From: Methylorubrum rhodinum
Lineage (GTDB): Bacteria > Pseudomonadota > Alphaproteobacteria > Rhizobiales > Beijerinckiaceae
Assembly (NCBI RefSeq): GCF_014199935.1
Contig: NZ_JACHOP010000002.1
Location: forward strand, 1 to 64,000
Length of the DNA stretch: 64,000 bases
Direction: 5' to 3'
The position numbers and the translations under genes are program-made. This document shows, piece after piece, positions 1 to 8,392 of the stretch. How positions within the stretch are numbered: the first letter of the stretch is position 1; the number at the start of each line of letters is the position of its first letter. The notes under the pieces were generated by a model. The model saw only the letters and a program-made list of their open reading frames with translations. It searched no databases and was not told the DNA's origin.

Positions 1-786
1 AGTCACTTCCTGATCACCCGGTTCAACATTTGGGACGAAAAGCTTCGGCGAGGTGCCGGCATCCTCGAGCCGGAAGCCTATCGGGCTTGGCTCACGCGAC
101 GCATCAGGATCTTCAACGAGCTGTTACTTCCTACGATAGTGAGTCAGACCTTTCAGGGGTTCCACTACCTCTTGGTGCTGGACACGGAGCGCGATGAAAC
201 ACTCGACGCGTTCCTTGATCATTTATCGCCCTATCAAATGATCCGACCTGTTTTCATCGACCTGCGGCAGGCCCATCCCTGGTCTGTGTACGAAAAAGCC
301 TTAGGCCAAGAAATCCTTGCGTTGAGCAAGCCCGGCGAGATCGTGGCCACGACCCGCCTCGACTCGGACGATGCAATCAACGTCGATTTCATGTCTGCCC
401 TGAACCGCTATTGCACGCAGATCGAGGCGAGCCGCGTCGGCGCGGGGATGTATCTCAACTTCCCGCTCGGTCTCCAAATCAACGGCACCGACGTATCGTT
501 GCACGTCGTGAATAGAAACCCCTTCCAGACAATGCTGGAAAGTCGAGAAAAGTATCTCGACGACCGTATCTGGACGCGTAAAGGGGTTTTTCAGACGGCC
601 CACAATCGAACCGACAAGGTTTCGGAGGTCGTGAACATCACCACCCGGCTGCCGATGTGGGCGCAGTTCGTTCACGGTGGGAACGTCGCCAATGTCGATG
701 GCGCAAACCTTCTCAAGCTAGCGCCATCGGACGACCTGGACCTGTTGTTCGCTGGCGTTCTCTCGAAAGCGAGCACCGTCCGGTAA
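1..786 (+). CDS. Putative rhamnosyltransferase (Rhamno_transf family), 5' end cut by window
   Basis: The reading frame is open from base 1, so the start lies upstream of the window. About 261 residues are visible. The sequence has the hallmarks of the 'putative rhamnosyl transferase' family (Pfam PF11316): a HFLITRFN segment at the beginning, TFQGFHYLLVLD, then RPVFIDL, and an ATTRLDSDDAIN acidic motif that probably binds the nucleotide-sugar metal. The family is thought to add a deoxysugar to cell-surface glycans; the acceptor cannot be told from sequence. It lies next to an oppositely oriented FkbM methyltransferase, which fits a surface-glycan accessory region. The family call is from recognisable motifs and the activity is inferred. 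Confidence 0.72.
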   Translation, partial: SHFLITRFNIWDEKLRRGAGILEPEAYRAWLTRRIRIFNELLLPTIVSQTFQGFHYLLVLDTERDETLDAFLDHLSPYQMIRPVFIDLRQAHPWSVYEKALGQEILALSKPGEIVATTRLDSDDAINVDFMSALNRYCTQIEASRVGAGMYLNFPLGLQINGTDVSLHVVNRNPFQTMLESREKYLDDRIWTRKGVFQTAHNRTDKVSEVVNITTRLPMWAQFVHGGNVANVDGANLLKLAPSDDLDLLFAGVLSKASTVR

Positions 787-910
787 TCGACCAGCCTCGT
801 GTGGCGGTCACGCTCGCCGACCGCCCCGGTGCGACGACCAGGCCGCCGGAAGAGGGCGACGAGTTCGACCCGCGCCACCTTCCGGTGACCGATGATGATG
901 CGGCGCGCCG

Positions 911-1597
911 TTAGCCGAAGGCGCTGAGATCCACCATCCGGCCGTTGATGAAGAGCGGGTTGGTCCGGCGCAGCACCGGGCTCCCGCCGTGGAAAAACTC
1001 GAACGACTGTTCGTAGAACTGGAACAGAAGGAAGCCGTGCGCGCGCAGGACATCCTCGAGCACGCGGAACGGGACGTGGTGCTTGTTGTGCGGGTTCATC
1101 CCGGCCTCGACCTGCACGAAGTCCGCGCGCTCAAGGGTGTCGCCGAAGCCCTGAAGCACTTCCAGATCGTGCCCCTCGGCGTCGATCTTCAGGTACGAAA
1201 TGCGCTCGATCCCGGTCTCGCGCACGAAATCGGCGCCCGGCCGCGTCCTGACCGCCACCTCATCCTTGTAGTGCTTTTTGGGGTCCGTGATGATGAAGGC
1301 CCCCGGCGACGTTCCCTTGGTCCACATCCGCACCGACCCCTCGCGATCCGAGAGCGCGAGATTGTGGACCTTCACGTTCGGGCGTGAGCCCACCCGCGCG
1401 ATGAGAGCGTCGTGGGTCGCCGGCACCGGCTCGAACGCGTGGATGACGGCATCCGGGAAGATCGTGGCGTAGGCGTCCGCGTTGTCGCCGACGTTGGCCC
1501 CCACGTCCAAGATCACGGTCGGCTCGTACTGCGGGATACGGGCCAGGATGTGCGAAAATTCCTGACTTTTCTTCAGGGCAGTCCGGTCGATGGCCAT
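911..1597 (-). CDS. FkbM family SAM-dependent methyltransferase
   Basis: A 228-residue protein with the class I SAM-binding motif ILDVGANVGDNADAY near the N-terminus, an acidic second strand (IHAFEPVP), and the FkbM-typical ISYLKIDAEGHDLEVLQGF block. FkbM-type enzymes O-methylate sugars or polyketides, and near a glycosyltransferase a glycan substrate is most likely. I chose the ATG at 1597 because a GGGGGA ribosome-binding site lies about 8 bases upstream. A GTG 21 bases further upstream (1618) is in frame but falls inside a perfect hairpin (1605-1633). Substrate unknown. Confidence 0.8.
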   Translation of the reverse strand: MAIDRTALKKSQEFSHILARIPQYEPTVILDVGANVGDNADAYATIFPDAVIHAFEPVPATHDALIARVGSRPNVKVHNLALSDREGSVRMWTKGTSPGAFIITDPKKHYKDEVAVRTRPGADFVRETGIERISYLKIDAEGHDLEVLQGFGDTLERADFVQVEAGMNPHNKHHVPFRVLEDVLRAHGFLLFQFYEQSFEFFHGGSPVLRRTNPLFINGRMVDLSAFG

Positions 1598-1604
1598 GCT
1601 GGGT

Positions 1605-1633
1605 CCCCCGCGCGTCACGCCGACGCGCGGGGG
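1605..1633. other. Perfect 11-bp inverted repeat overlapping the FkbM ribosome-binding site
   Basis: The arms CCCCCGCGCGT and ACGCGCGGGGG are perfectly complementary, with a 7-base loop. On the minus strand the 3' arm contains the GGGGGA that should serve as Shine-Dalgarno for the FkbM gene, so the folded mRNA would hide it. On the plus strand the stem is followed by TTTT and could act as a weak terminator, but no plus-strand gene ends just before it. Confidence 0.5.
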
Positions 1634-1657
1634 TTTTGCCGCGCCGCCTGAGGCAGA

Positions 1658-2040
1658 TCAAGCCGCCGTGTCTTTCTGGGCGATGTGGTCGGCCATCGTC
1701 GCCGGCACGAAAGCGAGGCGGCGCAGGGTCGCGTTGGCCTGCTGGCCCGTGCCGGCTTCGTTCGAACCGAAGCGCAGGGCATTGAGCCCGGCGGGGAAGG
1801 CGGTCGGCGTGGCGAACGTCGCATCCGCCCCGTTGACGATCGCGCGGAACAAGCCCGCTCCGACGCCGAACTGCAACGCGATCCGACAGGACTTTCCCTG
1901 TGACCCCGTCCCTTTGGACCGCGATCTGCGCATGGTATCCCGTGGAGCCGTCCCTGCGCGTGCGTTCGAGGATGGTGCCCACGTCGCCCCCGGCTGCGGT
2001 TACAGCATGGGCCCCGTGGCTCCAGCATTGCTGTAGAACG
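1658..2040 (-). pseudogene. Frameshifted remnant, possibly of a phage-tail/LamG-like surface protein
   Basis: The last 80 or so codons (ending at 1658) read as a plausible protein: GVGAGLFRAIVNGADATF, a proline-glycine turn, LNALRFGSNEAGTGQQ and ATLRRLAFVPATMADHIAQ. This resembles concanavalin A/LamG-like jelly-roll C-termini of tail or surface proteins in Methylobacterium-type genomes, which is recognition by memory and weak. The frame closes upstream at 2000-2002. A second minus frame (GSTGYHAQIAVQRDG, VTGKVLSDRVAV) carries plausible coding sequence up to about 1870, where the two frames would join by one single-base shift. The 5' boundary is a guess. Confidence 0.35.
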
Positions 2041-2105
2041 TGCAACGAACGAGCCTGCCCGAGCCCGCCTGAGGCCCATCGGGTACAGCATGGAATGGGT
2101 ACGAA

Positions 2106-3128
2106 GTGACTGCGGGCGTTGAAATTCCCAGCAATCTGAGTGGGTGGCGGTTCAGCGTCGCCCCCATGATGGACTGGACCGACCGGCATTGCCGGGCGTT
2201 CCATCGGGCGATGTCGCGCCGGGCCCGGCTCTACACCGAGATGGTGACCACGGGGGCGGTGCTGCACGGGGACCGGCAGCGGCTGCTCGGGTTCGACGCC
2301 ATCGAGCATCCGGTGGCGGTGCAGCTCGGCGGCTCCGATCCGGGCGACCTCGCCCGCGCGGCGCGGATCGCGGAAGCGTTCGGCTATGCCGAGATCAACC
2401 TCAATGTCGGCTGCCCGTCCGACCGGGTGCAGGAGGGCCGCTTCGGCGCCTGCCTGATGCGCGAGCCGGCCCTCGTCGGCGATTGCGTGGCGGCGATGAA
2501 GGCCGCCGTCCCGGTCCCGGTGACGGTGAAGTGCCGCCTCGGCGTCGACGAGCAGGACACGGAGGAAGCCCTCGACGCGATGGCCGAAGCGGTCGTGGCC
2601 GCGGGCGTCGACGGGCTGATCGTGCATGCCCGCAAGGCGTGGCTGAAGGGCCTGTCGCCGCGGGAGAACCGCGACGTGCCGCCCCTCGATTACGGCCGCG
2701 TCGCCCGCCTCAAGGCGGCCCGGCCCGAGCTGCCGATCGCGATCAACGGCGGCGTCGCGACGATCGAGGCTGCGAAGGAGCGGCTGGGGCAGGTCGACGG
2801 CGTGATGGTGGGGCGCGCCGCCTATACCGAGCCGGCGATCCTGCTCGGCGTCGATCCCGAGATCTTCGGCGAGCCCGCGCCGGTGGCGGACGCCTTCGCG
2901 GCGGTCGAGGCGCTGGCGCCGACGATCCACGATGCGGTGGCCTCGGGCACGCGGCTGCACGCCTTCACCCGGCACATGCTGGGGCTGTTCAACGGGCGGC
3001 CCGGTGCGCGGGCCTTCCGGCGGCATCTGGCCACCGCCGGCATGGCGCCCGACGCCGACCTCGCCACCCTGCGCGCGGCGGTGGCGAAGGTGTCGCGGGA
3101 GCGCCCGCCTGCACGGGAAGCCGCGTAG
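2106..3128 (+). CDS. dusA: tRNA-dihydrouridine(20/20a) synthase DusA
   Basis: 340 residues, normal for DusA. It reduces uridine to dihydrouridine at positions 20/20a in the tRNA D-loop using FMN and NADPH. The N-terminal SVAPMMDWTDRHCRAFHR and the YTEMVTTGAVLHGD block are diagnostic of the DusA subgroup. The active-site cysteine is in LNVGCPSDRVQEG, followed by VTVKCRLG and the FMN-phosphate site INGGVAT. The start is taken as GTG 2106; nearby ATGs are out of frame. Monocistronic, and convergent with the GGDEF/EAL gene. Confidence 0.93.
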   Translation: MTAGVEIPSNLSGWRFSVAPMMDWTDRHCRAFHRAMSRRARLYTEMVTTGAVLHGDRQRLLGFDAIEHPVAVQLGGSDPGDLARAARIAEAFGYAEINLNVGCPSDRVQEGRFGACLMREPALVGDCVAAMKAAVPVPVTVKCRLGVDEQDTEEALDAMAEAVVAAGVDGLIVHARKAWLKGLSPRENRDVPPLDYGRVARLKAARPELPIAINGGVATIEAAKERLGQVDGVMVGRAAYTEPAILLGVDPEIFGEPAPVADAFAAVEALAPTIHDAVASGTRLHAFTRHMLGLFNGRPGARAFRRHLATAGMAPDADLATLRAAVAKVSRERPPAREAA

Positions 3129-3154
3129 CACCGAACGGCGGCGGCCCGCCTCTC

Positions 3155-3171
3155 CTCCCCACAAAGGGGAG
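3155..3171. terminator. Short hairpin between convergent dusA and GGDEF/EAL genes
   Basis: CTCCCC and GGGGAG pair over a 5-base loop (ACAAA). It lies 26 bases after the dusA stop and 39 bases after the stop of the opposite gene, so it could end transcription in both directions. There is no T-tract, so the call is tentative. Confidence 0.35.
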
Positions 3172-3210
3172 CGGACAGCGCCGGACCGAAGCGATCGATC
3201 GGAAGCGGCA

Positions 3211-5643
3211 TCAAGCCGCGCGGCGCCCGCTGCCGTTCCAGGTCTCCAGGAGGTCCGGCAGCGCGGCGGCCGGCACCGGCGGGCTGAACAGGTAGCCCTG
3301 CACCTCGTCGCAGCCCTCGTCCCGCAGGCGGGCGAGTTGCTCCGGCGTCTCGACACCCTCCGCCGTGGTCGACATGCCGAGGCTGGAGGCGAGGCTGATG
3401 ACCGCCCGAACGATGAAGCCGGAGCCCTCCTCAACCGTGAGGTCGCGGGTGAAGCACCGGTCGATCTTCATCTTGTCGAAGGGGAAGCTGCGCAGGTAGC
3501 TCAACGAGGAGTAGCCCGTGCCGAAATCGTCCATGGCGATGCGGGCGCCCAGGCCCCGCAAGCCGTGCAGGATCGCCACCGTGGCGTTGCCGTTCACCAG
3601 CAGCACGCTCTCGGTGATCTCCAGTTCCAGGCGGCGGGCGGGCAGGCCGCTCTCGGCCAGCGCGCCCCGCACCGTGGCGATGAGCCCGGCGGAGGTGAAC
3701 TGCGCCGCCGAGACGTTGACCGCGATCTTGAGGTCGTCCGGCCAGGACGCCGCCTCGCGGCAGGCCCGGGCCAGAACCCATTCGCCCAGCGGCACGATCA
3801 GGCCGATCTCTTCCGCGAGCGGCACGAACTCGGCGGGCGAGACCGGGCCGCGAGTCGGATGGGTCCAGCGCAGCAGCGCCTCGAACCCGCAGATCCGCTC
3901 GGCCGCGAGGTCGTAGATCGGCTGGTAGTGCAGATCGAACGCCTCCATCTCGACGGCGGCGCGCAGGTCGAGTTCCAGGGCACGGCGGGCCTGGAGGCGG
4001 GCGTCCATCTCGGATTCGAAGAAGCGGTGGACGCCACGCCCATCCGCCTTGGCGCGGTAGAGCGCGACGTCGGCGCATTGCATCAGGCGATCCGGCTCCA
4101 GCCCGTCCGAGGGCGCGAGCGCGATGCCGATGCTGACGCCGACCGTGATCGAATGGTGGGTGAGCGCGTAGGGTGCGCTCACCACGTCGCGAATGCGGCG
4201 CGCCAGCGTGCCGGCATCCGCCGGGCTCTCGACGCCGGCCTGGATCACCGCGAACTCGTCGCCGCCGAGCCGGGCCACGGTGTCGACCTCGCGCAGGCAG
4301 GCCCGCAGCCGGTGCGCCACCGCCCGCAGCAGCTCGTCGCCGACGGCGTGGCCGAGCGTGTCGTTGACCTGCTTGAAGTTGTCGAGGTCGAGGCAGAGCA
4401 CGGCGAAGCCGGTGTCGCGGCGCGCCAGCGTGATCGCGCCCTCGATCCGCTCGCGCAGGAGCAGGCGGTTGGGCAGGTCGGTCAGGGCGTCGTGCCGGGC
4501 CATGTGGGCGATGCGGGCCTCCGCCTGCCAGCGCTCGGTCACGTCCTCGTAGAACGCCGCGAAGCCGCCGCAGGACAGCGGGCGCATCTCGACCGAGACG
4601 TGGCGCCCGTCGGCCAAGCGCTGAATCTGGGCGGCGGAGCCCGACCAGATCAGGCCGCCGATCTCGGCCAGCGCCTCGTCGGCACTCAGGCTGGGATGGC
4701 TGCCCACCTCGATGTTGCGGCGCAGCACCTCCGTGGCTTCCATGCCGACGACGACGCTGCCGGCGGCCAAGCGGAAGATCTCGTGGTAGCGCCGGTTCGC
4801 CACGAGCAGCCGGTGCGCGGAATCGTAGAGCAGGAAGCCTTGCGACATCGTGTCGAGGGCCGCCCCCAGCCGGGAGAGGCGCTCGCTCAGCCTGTCCTCG
4901 CGCGCCCTGGCGGCGCTCACGTCGAACAGCAGCGTCAGCGCGCCGCCGCCCGGCAACCGCCCGCGCTCGACCCGGAGCCGGCGCCCGTCCGGCAGGACCT
5001 CCTCGCCGGCCTCGGCCCCGGATTCGGGACCGGGCTTCCGATCCGCATGCCGCTTCGGTCCGAAGGCCGGCGGCCATCCGTCGGGCCGATGCTCGAGCAC
5101 CACGCGGCCGTCGGCCTCGGTCAGCCGGACGGCGACCGCCCCGCCGTCCAGGCCGGCCGCGAGTGCCGCGCCGATCCGGGTCTCGGGTGAGGCGAGGGCG
5201 GCGGAGAGTTGTCCGGCGAGGGCGTCCTGCGCCGCGCGCATCGCACCGAGCCGTCCGAGCAGCGCGTCGAACTCGCACAGGCCGGTCCGGCCGGCCGGTT
5301 CGGCGGTGGAGCCCGCGACGACGGCATCGGCCACGCGCAGGGCCGCCTCGGCGCTGCGGGCGACGGACCGGGCGAGCCAAGCCATGGTCAGCACGACCAG
5401 CAGGAGCGCGACCCCGGTGGCGGCCGCGGCGATCGTGCCGCGCGAGGCCGCGTCAAGGCCGAGCTGCGCGCCGAGCGCGGCCATCCCGAGGGCGGTCACG
5501 ATCAGGCAGAGCCACAGGCCGGCCTGCAGGATGCGCTCGCGGATCGTCTCGGCCAGGGCATCGGCATCGACCGGCAACCCGTCCCGGTCGTCGGGACGCG
5601 GCGTCGGGCGCGCGAGGGGGCGATGTTCGTCGGGGGAGCGCAT
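3211..5643 (-). CDS. Membrane-anchored PAS-GGDEF-EAL cyclic-di-GMP enzyme
   Basis: 810 residues. Two hydrophobic helices at about 41-63 and 70-90 anchor it in the inner membrane. A PAS-like segment lies around 255-370, a GGDEF domain around 380-540 and an EAL domain around 550-800. The cyclase signature is intact (RLGGDEFAV, residues 458-466), with an RxxD product-inhibition site (REVD, 451-454) five residues upstream. The phosphodiesterase also looks intact: EALLRW at 588-593, VNVSAAQF, LEITES, DDFGTG at 705-710 and AEGVET. Both synthesis and breakdown of cyclic-di-GMP are therefore possible, and which dominates cannot be told. It is the last of three leftward signalling genes (BLUF sensor, receiver, this enzyme), 116 bp after the receiver. 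Confidence 0.9.
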   Translation of the reverse strand: MRSPDEHRPLARPTPRPDDRDGLPVDADALAETIRERILQAGLWLCLIVTALGMAALGAQLGLDAASRGTIAAAATGVALLLVVLTMAWLARSVARSAEAALRVADAVVAGSTAEPAGRTGLCEFDALLGRLGAMRAAQDALAGQLSAALASPETRIGAALAAGLDGGAVAVRLTEADGRVVLEHRPDGWPPAFGPKRHADRKPGPESGAEAGEEVLPDGRRLRVERGRLPGGGALTLLFDVSAARAREDRLSERLSRLGAALDTMSQGFLLYDSAHRLLVANRRYHEIFRLAAGSVVVGMEATEVLRRNIEVGSHPSLSADEALAEIGGLIWSGSAAQIQRLADGRHVSVEMRPLSCGGFAAFYEDVTERWQAEARIAHMARHDALTDLPNRLLLRERIEGAITLARRDTGFAVLCLDLDNFKQVNDTLGHAVGDELLRAVAHRLRACLREVDTVARLGGDEFAVIQAGVESPADAGTLARRIRDVVSAPYALTHHSITVGVSIGIALAPSDGLEPDRLMQCADVALYRAKADGRGVHRFFESEMDARLQARRALELDLRAAVEMEAFDLHYQPIYDLAAERICGFEALLRWTHPTRGPVSPAEFVPLAEEIGLIVPLGEWVLARACREAASWPDDLKIAVNVSAAQFTSAGLIATVRGALAESGLPARRLELEITESVLLVNGNATVAILHGLRGLGARIAMDDFGTGYSSLSYLRSFPFDKMKIDRCFTRDLTVEEGSGFIVRAVISLASSLGMSTTAEGVETPEQLARLRDEGCDEVQGYLFSPPVPAAALPDLLETWNGSGRRAA

Positions 5644-5759
5644 GGCGTTCAGGGTTGGCTCCCTCGTCGGGCCATGTTGCGCCGGCCCGTGTTCGGCGGG
5701 CCCTCACGCGAGTCGTGCATCGGCCTCGAACCTGCTCGGAACTCGCCTCAGAACCTGCC

Positions 5760-6212
5760 TCAGAACTTGCCGAGCAGCGGGAATTCCTGGCTCAGCGTCG
5801 ATTCCGGCGGCAGCGGCGCCTCGCGGCGGCGGGGCTTGCGGTTGAGCACCTGCTTCAGCTTGGTCTTGAGCAGGTTGATGTCGAACGGCTTGAGGATGAA
5901 GGCATCGGCGCCCGCGACGTGGGCGAGGTTGATGTCCTCGAAGTCGAACGAGGCCTCGGTGAGGATGAAGGGCGTGTTCATCAGGGCGTCGTCGGCCCGG
6001 ATCTCGCGCAGCAGCTGCAGCCCGTCCATCGGCTCCATGTTGAGGTCCGAGATCACCAGGGCGTAGCGTCGCTCGCGCAGGCGGCCCAACGCCTCGGCGC
6101 CGTCGGCCACGCCCTCCACCTCGGGAAAGCCGAGCCGGGTCATCAGCTCGATGACGAGACGCAGCAGCTTGGGCTGGTCGTCGACGATCAGGATGGGGAG
6201 AGTGTCGCTCAT
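5760..6212 (-). CDS. Single-domain CheY-like response regulator
   Basis: 150 residues: one receiver domain (about 5-125) and a short basic tail, with no output domain. The acidic pocket (D11, D12), phospho-acceptor D56 in LVISDLNMEPMDG, T85 and K108 in FILKPF are all present, so it should be phosphorylatable. It starts 32 bp after the stop of the BLUF gene and precedes the GGDEF/EAL gene in the same direction. No kinase is encoded in this small cluster, so the input could be a kinase elsewhere or direct contact with the BLUF protein. Confidence 0.88.
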   Translation of the reverse strand: MSDTLPILIVDDQPKLLRLVIELMTRLGFPEVEGVADGAEALGRLRERRYALVISDLNMEPMDGLQLLREIRADDALMNTPFILTEASFDFEDINLAHVAGADAFILKPFDINLLKTKLKQVLNRKPRRREAPLPPESTLSQEFPLLGKF

Positions 6213-6244
6213 CGGTTCTCGGAGCCCTAGGAGGCCTCAACGCC

Positions 6245-6712
6245 TCACACGAACAGGTGGTCGATGCCCTGCTTGGCCATCGACTCGGCCTGGAGGGTGA
6301 CGGCGAGGCCGTGGATCGCGCCGCCCTTCGGCGTGCCCCGCTGGAGCATCGGCAGCAGCCCGGCCTTGGCGAAATGCGCCTCGTTGGCGGCCGCGCGCGT
6401 CACGGTGGTGAAGGAGGTGACGAAATCGCGCTTGAGGATCTCGCGCCACTCGACGATCTGCACCTCGCGGTGCCGGCTGTCGCTGGCGATGCGCTGGAAC
6501 GTTTCGTGGACCGACTGCCGCTCGCCCTCGATCACTTGGAGCGCGAACGGGCCGTCGAGGATCAGGAAGCTCGTGATGACCGCGAACTCGTTCTTCTTCT
6601 GAGCCTGCCGGGTGATCTCGCCGATCTGCTTGGCCCGCGCGGCCGGGTCGGCCGAGAGGTTCAGGCGCGAGAAGTAGATCAGGTGGACGAGGCTCGTCCT
6701 CTTGCTTTTCAT
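6245..6712 (-). CDS. BLUF-domain blue-light sensor protein
   Basis: 155 residues: an N-terminal BLUF domain (about 7-100) plus a helical C-terminal extension of about 55 residues, the size of short PixD-type photoreceptors. BLUF proteins bind FAD and rewire a Tyr-Gln-flavin hydrogen-bond network under blue light. The key residues are visible: Y13 in LVHLIYFSRL, N41 in QKKNEFAVITS and Q59 in FALQVIEGE, with SRH further on. The N-to-Q spacing of 18 matches AppA; the Y-to-N spacing is four residues longer, within a loop. There is no attached output domain, so it must signal through a partner. The adjacent receiver (32 bp downstream) is the obvious candidate. The divergent neighbour is flgE. Confidence 0.87.
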   Translation of the reverse strand: MKSKRTSLVHLIYFSRLNLSADPAARAKQIGEITRQAQKKNEFAVITSFLILDGPFALQVIEGERQSVHETFQRIASDSRHREVQIVEWREILKRDFVTSFTTVTRAAANEAHFAKAGLLPMLQRGTPKGGAIHGLAVTLQAESMAKQGIDHLFV

Positions 6713-6946
6713 CGATCTCGTCCGGGCGAAGGCCTGCGATGAACGCTACCAACATTCGACATAACGGGGCGTAAACGGCCCGAGGCGGCAGTTTCTGCCG
6801 GGCCGGGGCGCCGCCGCGGTCGGAATCTGCCGGGCGCCCGTCGGGCGATCCCAGCGATATCAAGGTGTTAGGTCTGGCATGGGGGTTGCCCTACTCGCCT
6901 CGAGAAGCCGGCCGCCGCGGGCGGGCCGTTGGGAGAAGCCAGGGCC

Positions 6947-8332
6947 ATGGACATTTTTTCCGCGTTGCAGACGGCGGTCTCGGGCCTGAGGGCGCAGGCC
7001 TTCTCCCTCGACAACATCTCCGGCAACATCGCGAACTCGCAGACCACCGGCTACAAGCGGATCGACACCACCTTCGTCGACATGATCGCCGAGCGCGACA
7101 CCAAGCATCAGGTCGCCGGCACGGTCGCGGCCTATTCCGAACTGACCAACACGATCCAGGGCAACCTGCGCGACACCGGCGTGTCCACCAACATGGCACT
7201 CAACGGCAACGGCTTCTTCGTCGTCCAGAAGAAGTCCGTCGATTCCGGCGGCGGCACGGCCTTCTCGGCCACGAACCTCTACACCCGCCGCGGCGACTTC
7301 GCCCCCGACAAGGACGGCTACCTCGTCAACGGCGCGGGCTCCTACCTCACCGGTGCGAGCCTCGACCCGGCCACGGGGCAGACGGCCTCGACGGGCCCGA
7401 TCCAGATCTCGAACGATCTGCTGCCGGCCAAGGCGACGGGCACGATCACCTACTCGGCCAACCTCCCCCGCACGCCGACCACGACGGGGGCCAAGGCCAA
7501 TGGCGGCCTGCTGCCGGCCTTCGCCAGCGACCGGGACGCGCGGGTGACCGACGGCAACGAGACCGGCAAGACGGTGGCGGCCGGCGACGACGCCCAGGCC
7601 CTGATCGACAACAGCATCGCCGGCCCCGCGCTGACCGTCTACGACGCCTCCGGCGCGCCGGTGAGCCTGCAGACCCGCTGGGCCAAGGTGGCCAACGCTG
7701 GCGGCACGGGCGACACCGCCACCAAGGACACGTGGAACCTGTTCTACGCCGACAAGTCCAGCGTCTCGGGCAACCAATCGAGCTGGACCAATGTCGGCCA
7801 GGCCTTCCAGTTCACCAACGGCCAGCTCACGGCGCCGGCCGGCGGCACCCTGGCGATCGAGAGCCTCACGGTCGACGACGTGCCGGTCGGTCCGCTCACC
7901 CTCGACCTCAGCGGCGGCCTGACCCAGTACGCCTCGTCGAGCGGCACGGTCTCGACCAACACCCTCAAGCAGAACGGCTACGCCTCGGGCTCGCTCAACG
8001 CGGTCGATGTCGGCGAGAACGGCGTCATCAGCGGCACCTACTCCAACGGCAAGACCCTCGAACTCGCCCGGATCGAGGTGGCGCAGTTCATCAATCCCGA
8101 CGGGCTGAAACCCGACTCGCTCGGCAACTACCAGCAGACGACCACTTCCGGCGAGCCGCTGACCGGGTTGCGCGACACCACGGTGGTGGGGGCCAACGTC
8201 GAGCAGTCGAACACCGACGTGGCGTCCGAATTCTCCAAGATGATCGTCACCCAGCAGGCCTACTCGGCCAACACCCGGGTGATGTCGACGGCGCAGAGCA
8301 TGATCTCGGATTTGATCAACGTCATTCGCTGA
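6947..8332 (+). CDS. flgE: Flagellar hook protein FlgE
   Basis: 461 residues. It forms the flexible hook joining the basal body to the filament and is exported through the flagellar type III apparatus. The N-terminal rod/hook signature is clear (MDIFSALQTAVSGLRAQAF, then NISGNIANSQTTGYK), as is the C-terminal D0 helix (VEQSNTDVASEFSKMIVTQQ, YSANTRVM). I chose ATG 6947 because MDIFSAL matches the family start; a start 18 bases upstream would add six residues. It is first of a flgE-flgK-flgL run, and its promoter must lie in the 234 bp shared with the divergent BLUF gene. Confidence 0.95.
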   Translation: MDIFSALQTAVSGLRAQAFSLDNISGNIANSQTTGYKRIDTTFVDMIAERDTKHQVAGTVAAYSELTNTIQGNLRDTGVSTNMALNGNGFFVVQKKSVDSGGGTAFSATNLYTRRGDFAPDKDGYLVNGAGSYLTGASLDPATGQTASTGPIQISNDLLPAKATGTITYSANLPRTPTTTGAKANGGLLPAFASDRDARVTDGNETGKTVAAGDDAQALIDNSIAGPALTVYDASGAPVSLQTRWAKVANAGGTGDTATKDTWNLFYADKSSVSGNQSSWTNVGQAFQFTNGQLTAPAGGTLAIESLTVDDVPVGPLTLDLSGGLTQYASSSGTVSTNTLKQNGYASGSLNAVDVGENGVISGTYSNGKTLELARIEVAQFINPDGLKPDSLGNYQQTTTSGEPLTGLRDTTVVGANVEQSNTDVASEFSKMIVTQQAYSANTRVMSTAQSMISDLINVIR

Positions 8333-8392
8333 CCCTGAGCGGCCTCTCCTTCCCGCAAGGGTGGGGGCCTCTTGGAAACGAGGAGTTCGACC

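Noticed and set aside
787..914. Short plus-strand frame ending at 914 after the rhamnosyltransferase (reads VAVTLADRPGATTRPPEEGD and on)
   Set aside because: It overlaps the real gene in another frame, has no start of its own and no recognisable family. It could be the tail of a decayed gene, but the support is too thin.
8341..8392. CTTCCCGCAAGGGTGGGGG between flgE and flgK as another family B repeat
   Set aside because: Only about 20 bases are loosely similar and no palindromic arms remain. The flgK ribosome-binding site explains part of it.
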